64,000 bases of DNA from positions 73,407,642 through 73,471,641 of the forward strand of contig CM049306.1 in the NCBI GenBank assembly GCA_026874595.1, written 5' to 3'. The position numbers were made by a program, and so were the translations under genes. Numbering within the stretch: the first letter of the stretch is position 1; each line of letters starts with the position of its first letter. The DNA is from Sipunculus nudus (Eukaryota; Annelida; Sipuncula; Golfingiida; Sipunculidae). The notes under the pieces were generated by a model. That model saw nothing but the letters and a program-made list of their open reading frames with translations. It made no database searches and was not told the DNA's origin. Shown one piece after another: positions 11,641 through 23,300 of the stretch.

Positions 11641-11820
11641 ATATAACCGTTATTTAAAGAAATTCAAAAGTTGTTACATGGTTTAATGAGAAATCATCCG
11701 ACCTCATCCAGGGTATAGCCATCGTTAATTAATTAGGTTGCTTGACTAAGAAACGTGCTTATTTCTAAATAACTAAATATGATGTTTTGTGCTGAATGCG
11801 GTTAAAAACTAGTTGTCATG
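10561..11820. other. Interior of the 3.5-kb insertion, non-coding
   Basis: AT-rich sequence with no open frame carrying a domain pattern. A TA microsatellite occupies about 11587-11636. If the surrounding insertion was once autonomous, its transposase would be expected here or in the part replaced by the satellite element, and nothing remains. Confidence 0.5.
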
Positions 11821-12343
11821 TGCGCGATGGTAGCGCTCGGTAAAAAGTCCGAGCACTCGGTAGCCCCACGCCGATCAGAGCACTGCGTAAAAAGAACGAC
11901 CGGGATTTACCAAAGGGAGTATGTTACACATGGAATGTGCAAGCTGTTTTTCTATATTCTTTATGCTTTCATCATGCCATAAAAACTAACTATTTATTTT
12001 CAGTGGTACAGGGATTATAGTATGAATAGATAAACTGTTCATTTAATAAAGGCAGGCGAATCACGGGCACGCAATGTAATAAGCACTTTAAAAAGCTGCA
12101 ATGATATATGGATGTACTCAAGTGAAATTTTTCATTTTTTAACCAATTTCAACAATTTACCTAAACCAGTCTTTTTAATTCTTATTTGTTTTATACTCTG
12201 GTCTAGTAAAAGTTTTTCTAATCCCTTAGTAGTTTAAATGTTAAATCAGTTGATATACTTATAGGAGTTATAGTCATTGTATAAATTGTATTTTGATATA
12301 AACAGCTGTATATGTTAATGTTTATGTAAAGCACTTTTGAATT

Positions 12344-12430
12344 ACAGTCGAACCTCGGAATAGCTGGTACTGAGGGGACCGGACATTTTGCCTGTAATAG
12401 AGAGGTGCCCGTAGTAGGGAGGTTATGAAC
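12344..12430. repeat. Pogo/Tc1-like transposon end, solitary
   Basis: ACAGTCGAACCTCGGAATAG at 12344-12363, followed by GGGGACCGGACA, resembles the CAGTCGAACCTCG terminal repeats of pogo/Tigger-type DNA transposons in invertebrates. No inverted partner or transposase was found nearby, so this looks like a broken end. The assignment rests on recalled family motifs. Confidence 0.4.
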
Positions 12431-12459
12431 TAAGGGACCTACTTGCAATTAAGAGGTTT

Positions 12460-13650
12460 ACACTGAATAACATCAACACAAGAAAATTACACCAGTTTTA
12501 AAGGTTTGCTAATAATCTTATTACTATACAGTATATTATGTAAGAAAAGTAAATTGAAAACAGGACTTTGGGTATAGACTTATTCGAGATCAATTTGAAA
12601 GCAGTTCTACGGAGTTTAAATTTGGCATTCACTATACAGTGATGCATTAAATGTTTATTATCATGCATTTCTTATGGACCCACCACTGAATTCGCAGGCC
12701 CGCTGATTACATTTGCTCAAACCGACACGTCTGAGGTCAGCTTATAGCTAGTCAAGTTCAACAGAGCCATCAGGCGGACCGTCGGTCCTGTCGATGGGAC
12801 TACAGAGAAACTAATTGAGATCTAAGAAAACATACGTAGTTACAGACAGGGCCGAGACGCCCGTAATTTTCACACCGAGTACCCCAACGGCCCATCCCAG
12901 CATCTCTCGCCGCCAGTCAAGTCAGGGAAGCTACTTTCATATGGACGTTTTATGGATATTTCCTTCGTAACTTCAGTTACTCCAAATATATCGATGAAAT
13001 AACCAGTATTATTCTAAACTGACCAAAAATAATCGTTGAAGCCCAAGCTGTGTGTGGAAAGCTCTAAAACTCTTTCTACTCTCTAAAACGTCCTCATGAA
13101 GACACAGGAATTGTTAAGATCGATCCCGAGGAATATAATTAATCATTACTTTAGCTCTCTTAGAAAGAAAATTAGCGATAATTACCCAAAACCGACGTCC
13201 AAGTGCGATCATCCACAAAACTCAGATTCTGAATCTTTTTAATTTGATACATGCAATTTCGAGGCAGTTTGTTTTGTCAAAGGTGTTGAAAGTAAATTTC
13301 AGTATGAAAGAAGATATACTGGGAATGCTGGTGTTTTTCCTAAAAAATATTGTATTCACCTTTGTTAGCGCATATATTCAATCTTTTCCTTCAAACCATC
13401 AAATTGGTAGATTGCTGGGATTACAACTATTTTATAATGATCCGGTATTAAAGATCCACGACATATTTAACGTTACCATCATATTTCAGTTGTAGGTCAC
13501 GAAAATACTAGAACAGTTGGTTCAATCAAACCTCATCACATTTAAAAAAAGAGAGAAACAATCTTCCTTTGTGTTCAGCTTTATTTGCCTTGCATAGTAT
13601 TATTGATGAAAGTGTGACCAGTGTGTCAATCACAATAATTTCACTGCTGC
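12460..13650. other. No gene recognised
   Basis: Sequence of mixed composition with a moderately GC-rich patch at about 12690-12920. No domain pattern, tandem repeat or RNA gene was recognised. Confidence 0.4.
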
Positions 13651-13654
13651 ATGT

Positions 13655-14170
13655 TTTCCGATGTTAATTATCAAAGGTTTCGACAACCTTGATCATACTT
13701 TCTTACTTAATAAAGTGAGCAGCTGTGGCATAAAAGGTGTATATCGCAAATGTGGTTCAACAACTACTTGGCTAATCGAAGAAAAGGTGTTCCCTAATAA
13801 TTTCTTTCCAAACAGCGCACCTTTGAAATGGGCACGCCATAGGACTGGTCGGTCCTATATTGTTCTTTTGTTATTTAAATAACCTGCTAGTATTCCTCTG
13901 TTATATATGTGTCATTTATACGGATGATATTTCACTTTATTGTCCCTTGAAATCAGCCGAAAAAGCGGTTGAGTTAATATATACAAACACAACTCACCAT
14001 CGCATTTGATAGGCTGAGTCGGCTCTGTATTAATGCCCCAAAATCTTCAATCATCTTATTTGACCCAAAAGCAAAATTTATCAAACGAACATTTTAATTG
14101 CCAATGTTAACTTGGCATTTGAAGATTTGAACATATGCGACTTGCGACACATACTTAAAAGGTAGGTCTT
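13655..14170 (+). pseudogene. LINE reverse-transcriptase fragment upstream of DNPH1-A
   Basis: Reading across frames, the plus strand gives a FDNLDHTFLLNKV block at 13680-13720 (the LINE RT motif AFDxVDHxxLLxKL) and GIKGVYRK. About 190 bases later comes VIYTDDISLYCP (about 13911-13946), the YxDD catalytic box with its first Ala changed to Thr. The frame is broken repeatedly. A homologous remnant sits at the same distance upstream of copies B and C, so it predates the gene duplication. Confidence 0.75.
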
Positions 14171-14350
14171 GTTTTCAGGCTTAGCTCAAATTTAGATACT
14201 ACTAGTTTAAACTTAAATTTAACTGCATCAAGTCAAATATGAAAGACTTGAACCTCATATCAATTCATATTTAGATATATCTTATTGTTACCTAGCCTAT
14301 AATTTGCATGTTTTCATGAACAGATATTTACTTTTCTGTTTCAGAAAATA

Positions 14351-17300
14351 ATGCTAAACATCTATTTTTGTGGAAGCATTACCGGAGGACAGCAGGACAC
14401 CACGCTGTATCATCGCATCATACAAAAGTTGAGAACTTATGGGAAAGTGCTGACAGAATTTGTAGGAGACAACTCATACCGCAGTAAACTTGAAGGTAAT
14501 ATGGTATAACTGTATGTACTCCAGGACATTGTAAATGAACCTTATGATTAAGATATAATTGAAATGCCAAAAAAAGTTTGCTATATATTTTATATAGTTC
14601 AGTTCAGTCAGAACCAAATAATTGAAATCAATCCATCTGAGGATTCAAAAGTTATAGCATTATTGTATGCTATTTTTAATGTTGCTGAGAAGATGTGTTT
14701 ACTGGAATGCAGTGAATATATATATATTTCTACACAGTTCAGTACCTTTTTCATTCAAAATCATGAAAGGCTTTATTTGAAGGGTCATTGGAACATCAGC
14801 AGTTACAGAATAACTTTAACAGATGCAATCTTGTAATTGCACTGAAACATAAAAGTAGATGAATAATACCTGATAAAATGAGTACCTCATTACTTCTTCC
14901 CAAGAGGATGGGGTGTGGGTCTCAATATACATCTCAGGATCGGTGATGGGGTAAAATGATGTCTTGAGATGTATATTGAAAGCCACCTCAGGTGTCTAGC
15001 TTGGATGCACAGAGACCTTGCCTCCGCGGGCCTACTTGCCCGCCATATCATGAAAATATTATTACAATCGTAACCATTTCCAGTAAATCAACTTTTCACA
15101 TGCTTTAACAACAAGAACACTGGAAACAAGTTTTAAAAAGAAGAAATGGTGTAACGTGGAGAGAATAAAGTTGTACATTGCCTGTGTAGTATCTGGCGAA
15201 ACCTGTCAGACGTGCTTCCGCCGGTCAGACTGACTTCTGCTGCTTATATAAAACAATTAAGTTTGAGTGGTAGAGAGTCATCACATACCTTCATATAAAT
15301 TAAGTGAAGCAGGTTATCTACAAAATATACACAGTCTTAATACAAAATTAATGATACAACAAGCATATGATTCATTCACAAAAATACATTAAAATAATTA
15401 AATAACAAGTTATTAGATACTTAAAAGAAATCTACCTGACAATATATAAGTACAATTATGATAAGTATAACCACACATGCAAAAAAAGGTCATTTAATGC
15501 CCTCCAATACGCATTATCTTCTGCTTCTTCCCTGTTTTGGTCCGTTTCCTTCCTCTTCACTCTTCCAGCGTGTCCCCTATTCTCAGATCTGATCTGCTTA
15601 ATGTCGTCTTGTAGATATAATACAGCCACTACACTGATGAATATCGCCTGACTGATTTTGGCTGACGACCACTTCGAGTCATGGCAGGAAACGGGTTCTC
15701 ATCATCTGATGAACTTTCTCAAGTTTCCTCACCAGACGTGACGATGGCCGACTTTGTTGGTACGCGAGATGCATGCCCGGCTTCATTTGTATCCTTCTAC
15801 TCAGACCCTTCTGGTTCCTCCTGTTCCATTTTATCTACAACTTGTACAGATTAATTTTGCTGATCTCCCTCAAGCTCAGCTCCAAGCCAGTTGTCATACG
15901 TGCTATGATAAAGCTTTATGAGATCGTGGATTATGGTAAACAGCTTACTTCGTGGAGTCTTCTGGACTTCGAAAATGAAATCACTGATCAGCCACAGTAC
16001 CAGGTAAGGGCCGTATACCATCGCTTCTGAAGCTTTGGTGAATAACCTTTGCCGCGATTAAGGTCCCGTAATATGACTGCTTGACCTGGCTGATAGTCTT
16101 CTCCATGTTCCCGCTGGTCATAGTACCCTTTCTTTTTCTAAGTAGCTCCGATATGTTTTTCACAAGCCAATTCGTGTGGTGTAGCTTATCTTCCAGGTTG
16201 TCTACTTATTGTGATAGGCTCAGAGGCTAGTGTTGCTGAGGTGGGCTTCTAATCATCATATCCAACTGAAGACGTGGTTTCCATCCGAACAGAACCATGG
16301 AGGCTGAGAATCTGGGACTTGGACGAACATATCCATTTACTTTTAAGAAAATGGATATATTCGTCCAAGTCCCTTTTGGTTTCTGAGCCAAATTTAGCTA
16401 TCATTGAATCTTTATAGAGTTGGATCTTCAACTAGTCCGTCACTTTGTGGTTGATTGCTCATGGTATTTGTCTTCTTTATGTCAGGTTGCTGACATAGTT
16501 CCTTGAAAACTTGAGACACAAAGTGACTTTCTTGGTCAGAATGGACATGAAGTGGCAGACCCCACAATCTACGCATTAGTATGTATAAATCAACTATCCT
16601 GAAAATTCCCGTGTTTGGAATGGGCCAGGCCCCTGTCCATTTTGAGAAATAGTCTTCTATCACAAATATGTAGCGGTTACCAGATCGTGTCTCGGGAATT
16701 GGTCCTATGAGGTCCATGCCTAGTTTTTCCATATGAGCTCCAACATAATATTTGGTCATCGGTGACCTTTTAGACTTGTTAGGTATTTTTCCGAACGTGG
16801 CATGGCTTGCATTCTCTGTAGTGGCGGCCTAAATCATTATTCATGTTTACCCAAAAATAGCATTGTTTAACCCTAGCAAGTGTTCATTTTACACCAAGAT
16901 GTGCTACTGTGGCGTCATCATAAGATTTCTCCAATATGTCTTCTTGGAGTGCTCTTGGTAATACCAGTAACCGGATATTATCTTTAACATGATCTAATTC
17001 TCTTCTGTATAGTATTCCATTGATGACTTCCAGTTGTTTCCAAAGGCCGAGGCAGGATTTGACCGCCGAAGAAAGATCTGAAACTTTCTTCCAAGACGGC
17101 CCCTCTCCTCTTCCGAAAGAGGAATGGGTCTAATAACTGGGTCTTCTGGGAAATGTGAAAATTGTAACATCAAAGTTTTTGAAACCATCTAGCATATTTG
17201 TTCTTCTGGCTCCTTGAATTCAAAAGCAAAGTTAGAGCGCCGTGATCGTTTATTACTAGAAATTCACGGCCATACCGGTATTGATGAAAGTGACGGACCG

Positions 17301-20300
17301 CTTTGATTATTGCTAGCAGTGCCTTCCTTGTAACATAGTAGTTTTAATTCAGCTGACCGAAAGTCAACTGAGGTATAGGTATGACGCTTTATCTGTTGTC
17401 CCTCCGTCTGTCTGGCCGTCCGTTAGCAGGCCACAAATTGTAATCGCTGACTCTAGAAACCTGTAACTGAATTTCTCGGGAGGTCAATAAAAAAAACTCC
17501 TTGAAAACCGGAAATTAGTTCTCTGTTACCTATATCCTTCCAGCTATTGGGCTTGTAAGTACCCTCCCAGAATATCAAATTTGATGCAAACCTCCAGTAT
17601 CTTGATAATTAATGCATGGTTTGCTCTGAAACTTGCCATGAATATTGACCATGCCGTGGGTTGACATTTCCCAAAAAGTGTCTGATTTTTACGATAATCT
17701 GTCTCTGAGACCGCCAAATGACAGCAATTACGTCAGTTTCTCAGCTGTGGTTACACCTAGTGTCCTGAAAGCAAGCGTGTTAATTGATAATGACTGGTTC
17801 ATTCAGTTCCTGAAGACTGGTGGTGCCATCTGAATTTTTATGCATTTTTTTCTTCATTTTGAGACTGCCAAATTATAATAATACTATCAGATTTGCAGCT
17901 TTGGTTTCATCTGGTGTCCTGAAAACCTTCTTATCAGGGCCCTGCTTGAATAAGCTATTGCCCTATAGTAATCAACTTGTCTGCCCATCTGTCCTTCTGT
18001 TCTTCTTTCTGTAAGTCCGTCAAATTTGTTTCCTGATCAATCTCGTTTGGATTGACATATTGTTTTTCAAAGTGGACTTTTATTTGGCCAACCAATAAAG
18101 TAAGGACCCTTTTAATTTTGGGGTCATTAAGTCAAAGGTCAAGGTCACCGGAATCACTTTTTTAAAAGATTGTGGATAAATTTCAAGCCAATGTTTTTAT
18201 CCCAAGTCTTCCATCTTGCCAATAGCAGTAGGAACTTATGAATTTTGGGGTCACAAGGTCAAAGTAACAGGAGTCATCTGTCAATTTATCTGTTTCAAGA
18301 TGATAGCTCCAAATTGGACAGAAATATTGGTTTTAAACTTGACTTATATGTGGCCCACCGCTTAAGTTAGAATGATTGATTTTGTGGTCATGAGATCAAC
18401 GTCAAGGTCACAGGAGCTCTTAAAAAATGACTGTGGATGCATTTTACTGCAAACCTTCTATCTTTCACATGTGGCTCACCTGCCAATAGGGGAAGATTCT
18501 GTTTGATTTTTGGTTCACAAGCTCAAAGTTCAAGGTCATATGGCCAATCAATTCACAAATTAGTTTACAGATGATAACCCCAGTTTTGGTAGACAGATTG
18601 GCTTCAAACTTAATCACAGGAGCTACATCTTAAAAAAGCTCAAAGAATTTAGACAAATTAAGCTGAGCATCGAGACTTATGGGTCCTTAGTTCTCACTTG
18701 CCGACATTACCTGTATTGCTGATATCCGTGTCCAGAATGCAATCATTAGTGCGAGTGGGGTAAAAATGTATGGTAGCCGACAATAAGGCATCCTTGAGTC
18801 TAGTGAATGCTTCTTGACAGGCACCATTCCAGTTGAAAGGAGTTTGCTGTTTTAAAATAGTATGCAAATGACTCGCTATGGTTGCAAAGTCCTTGAATCC
18901 TCTGTTATTGAAACAGAGTCTTAAGAAGCTCTTTACCTTGGTGATGATTCTAAGGATGGACCAATCTCTAAGCGTGGAATCAGGACTGGTCCCGGTTCCT
19001 TTTGCAGAAACAAAATATCAAAGATATTAATCGACTTTATTCTTGATTAGGTGACAGGGTATCAGCTCAAGTCCAGCTTTGCCGATCCTACAGATGACCT
19101 CTTGAAGTCTCTCAAGGTGACTATCGAAGTCAGGAGTGCAGACAATGACATCTTCTATAAAGGGTAGACAAGTCTGCCACTGTAAGCCTGCCTAACGCAT
19201 TCCATCAGGCGTTCAAAGGTGGCTGCTGCGTTGCACTGACCAAATGGCATTGTTTCAACTGATACAGGCCTGTGACTGTGGCTAAGGCTGTCTTCTGTGC
19301 TTCTTTAGGTTTCATGCCCACTTGCCAGTACCCGCTGGCCAGATCGAGTGTAGAAACCCACTTGGCTCTACCCAAGGCGTTTAAGTAATCATCAATCCTG
19401 GGATGTTCATAACTATCCTTGAGCGTATCATTGTTCAATTTCCTGTAGTCCACACAAAAACGTATTGATCCATCTTTCTTTTTGACCAGCACAATAGGGC
19501 TGTTCCAAGGACTTTTAGAAGGATGAATGACATTCTGCATGAGCATCCGCTGAATTTCCTGGATACACTCCTCCTTCTTAGGTCAAAGAGTGTTGATGCT
19601 GTGCTGGATAAGGTCAGTTCTACCCAGATTCTACACCAGATTCTACACCTTTGTCCTTAGTAAACACATGTAATGCCTTGCAGAGCAGATGCAGAGCACC
19701 TTGGCGTTGTTCTTCAATCAGTTCTGTTTTCAGGTGTTCAGGGACCTGCACAAAGGTGTCACTCTTTCCGGGTAAGGAACTCATCCTCAGGTCAATTGAA
19801 ATGGCGATCAGCTGGGCTGCAGGATGTCCATTAGTAACCATGTCATTTTCTTAAGTTGAAAAGGTTGGTCGCCGAGGTTAGCGAATCACAATGGAATGTA
19901 GTCTTTGTTGGGGTTTACCATCATCTTAACTAAAAGAACTCCATCCTCACGTTGAAATCTTTCATTAGTTTCTATGACAGCTCTTGACGGCAGCATAAAA
20001 TGGTCTTTTGGGTCTTATATGTATCGTGGTACCAGCAATTCCCTAAATGCTGGGTTGGTCATCTTCTCACGTAGGTAAATTGTGAACTCCTCTCTCTCTT
20101 CCTTACATATGAAGCATGTAATTTGATTGTGCCCAAACCTCACACAACCAGTTTGAAAATCAATGCTAAATCCATGCTGTTTTAGAAAGTCATAGCTCAT
20201 TACTCAATTCGCTTGGACTTATGGCACTACCATTGAATGGATAAAGCAGTCATGCAGTCAGTTTGCACCGGATGGTCCACAAGACCAAGTAATTCGACGA

Positions 20301-23300
20301 TTACACTATCACTTTGTATTCTAATTTGGAGTTTAGTGTCCTTAAGAGGGAGACGCATATTTGGCATTATAAAGTATTGTATAGGGTGCACAATACTAAT
20401 GGTAGACCCAGAATCCACCAGGCAATCAACTTTTAGTCCACAGATGTGGGTTGTCAAGTAGAGTGACTCACTGGGCGCATGGTAATTCATATTTCAACAT
20501 GAAAATCTCATCAAACAGAATGGTAATTCCTCAATTGTTTCTAAGAAGATGGGTCCATGTGCTTATTCAGCTGAGACCTGACCCACAGCCTCAGCTACTG
20601 CGAGTTTCCCTTACTATCATGCTATCAACTAGCGTCTCATCGCGATCATTGGCACAGCTAGATGGTGGGCTCCTATCATTTTCTCTTTGGAAGTCTGTCT
20701 CTCTTCTCCTTTCATGTCGACCTTTGTTTTGCCGGCTGTAATATTCTTAAACAAATGTCCAGTGTTTTTGCAAGACGTACATTGTTTTGGAGATAATCTG
20801 CGTTTTAACTAATTCCGCTGGCCATAAGGTGATGATAGGAGAGTTTCTTGATTGTTTCGTCGGATGGGAAATGCGAGATTCTCATCCAATTTCTCATACA
20901 GGGCACGGTTAAACCTTTCAGTAGACTCGCTTCTCATCAGATGTCCTTCTGCCCCAATGTGTCGTTTTTGATGTTTCAGAAGACTGGAATCGATCCCGAT
21001 CTGGTAGAACTCTTCGGCTTTTTCCATTTCGAAAACCCTTAAATTCATGCCCGAGCTAGATTTCTTCATGAAGGTTATCCGATCGTCCCTGCTGGATGGC
21101 TCGCTCAAGAACACGATCATTCAAGGCATCGACATGGGAATTCTTAGACAGAATATCCTTGAACTCAGTAGTTGCCTCCGGGAATTTTTTCCTCTCTAAC
21201 TTTCTGATTTCCTGGGCAAGTGAAGACAGACATTCGCCTTTGTTGTATTGCCTATATCGCAGGGGAGCACGGTAGACCTTTCGTTGATTAGACGGCGCGA
21301 AACGTTCAGTGCTGAGACGAGAGAAGAAGAATGAGTGCGCTGGCCTGATTCTAAGTCGCATAGAACACTCCGAGTCTGACCTCATCGGCTCGCTGCTAAT
21401 TGCAGGGGTCTGGCTGGGTCTGACCATCCATTAAGTTGTGCAATAAGCTCCAAATTAGCTGTCTTGGTAGCATGCTCATGACTTCGTATTGGATGATTGT
21501 ATTCTGACAGATCTCTAGCATAGATGATACGTGCTGATTACCTTGATTTATTCCTCACGGGTGTATCGCCTTCCTTTGCAGGTAGAGTAGAATCAGTCGC
21601 CCTAGACACAGGTTGATTAATGTTGAGAATGTGCAGCTCTTAGAATCTGATGTGGGGACCTGTTAGCTGTACATCAGGACCAAGCCGATCATACTGCCGG
21701 TGTATGCGAGTTGTTGAACCAAACTACTGTCGCTGATATGGCGTGTTCACATGGGATATTCCCGCACTCTGGGTTGCAGGATACACATAGTTACATGTCT
21801 GCCAGTGACGTGGATTTGGGTGAATGACGTAGGTAGAGCCTTTGGTAGAACTTGCACTATTTCACAACTGGGGACAGGCCTTTCATGTGGAGATTCAGTC
21901 TGTACTGGTGAAATCAATAGTTGTGTTGAGAAAACTTTCCTGATGAATTCCTAAAACATTAAAGCTTAAGACAGGAGCTGGTCTATTTTCATGGGATGGT
22001 ATGGGTAAACTATGTGCTGGCATAAATTCTGACAGTGCAGCTTCATGGTATCTGGTAGGTCTAGGCGGTGACATCTGACGTCTTCGGGACCCCCAAATCT
22101 AGCACTGGAGTCTGTCTTTGCTCCAAACCTTTTGAGTCTCGGCAGTGGTGGTAATTGACTACTCCGTGAAGCTATGCATGATAATGATGACTATCCGTAA
22201 ATCACGTAAGCCTGAAGTTGACGACCAGGTGATGCCGTAGAAGGCAGTACAGTGAGCGCAGTGTCCATGGACTTAGGCGGCGCCGATTCAGAAGCTGCCT
22301 GGTAAGTATGATGATACTTGGAAAATTTTCACCACAAGCGGCATAGTCGCTTTATGACGAACTTGTCTCCATTTCGTGTTGCTGCAGATGTACAATGGAT
22401 CGTTGCATTAAACCTGTGCTGAGCGGCGACATTTTGACTCTGGTACATAATTTTGACCCGTTGAGCAAGATCATGAAGTTCAATCTCTACTTTTTGTTTG
22501 TACTGGTTATACATTTCTTGCATTTGGCATGATTGCTGATCTATTGAAGCTTGAATAATTTGATGTACCCTTATCATACCGCGAGTCGGTGATCGAAGCG
22601 AATGAACAGGTTGATTTGCAAACAGGGGACCAGTTATATCACAGATATGATCAGTGCCTTGCACATTTTAAGGAAGCTAATGGTATGCACTTCTCAGTTG
22701 CTGTGTTTTAGGCTGATGTCAGCTGCTGGCTATGATATATCTTGATCACTATCAGCGTTAAACTGGGTAAACCTGGTTCAGATATTCTTGCTTGTATGTT
22801 TTAAAATTTTATGTTGTTTGTGAACCCCATTAAACTTCCTATTATAATATTCTGCACATGCAGCAGTGACACCTGGTGTCAAATATTAAACCCAGAAAAA
22901 AATATTAAGCACTGTTTAGCAAGAGTTGAAAAACATGATGCAGCATACACTTAAGAAGTATAAAATATTGACTACTGTTAGAAAATGTTCTCCTCAGAAA
23001 CGTAATAGGATCGAAGCGCTGCCACTAATTGTAACGTAGCTGTGACCTGAAAGGTAGAAGTCGTACCGAAGTCAAAGATCATGCTAATCATCACAACTTG
23101 CTCACATGACATACTATTGGAAGGAAATTAATAAAAGATTCAGGTAAAACTTATGACTGTTTATTAGAATAGCAATTTATAATAACAATTACAATAGCAA
23201 TAACATGAAATAAAGGATCGTTCAACAATTAAGTATTTAAATACAAACTGAATAAATCGTCTAAACCGCTATGGACGACTCCAAGTATTAGTGTTAAATG

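Larger units (their letters stand above)
8382..11902. mobile_element. 3.5-kb insertion with terminal inverted repeats and 7-bp target duplication
   Basis: The insertion is flanked by GGATTTA at 8375-8381 and again at 11903-11909, while the uninterrupted relative at 29.8 kb has the site once. The ends are inverted: GGGTCGGTCTTTTTAC on the left and, on the opposite strand, CGGTCGTTCTTTTTAC on the right (14 of 16 match). Further inverted matches such as CTTTTTACCGAGCGC lie inside. If the TIR starts at the second base the flanks are 8 bp with one mismatch, compatible with hAT-like transposons. No transposase is visible. It carries a Helitron-like element and microsatellites. Confidence 0.7.
8246..12095. 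repeat. Dispersed repeat split by a 3.5-kb insertion
   Basis: Sequence at 8246-8381 and then 11910-12095 matches one continuous block at about 29727-30070 (and its duplicate at 54795-55138). Shared phrases include GACAGAAATCAGC, TTGATATACAGG, ACACATGGAAT and GGGCACGCAATGTA. The two halves are therefore one dispersed repeat interrupted by an insertion. No coding content was seen. Confidence 0.75.

Noticed and set aside
17343-17410. Apparent continuation of RNase H coding upstream of YYVTRK
   Set aside because: A short stretch gives a passable RNase H-like translation, but it lies in the hairpin and microsatellite end of the inserted element and is out of frame by one base.
20237-20741. Plus-strand open frames opposite the Gypsy protease and gag
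   Set aside because: They are antisense shadows of minus-strand retroelement coding sequence.
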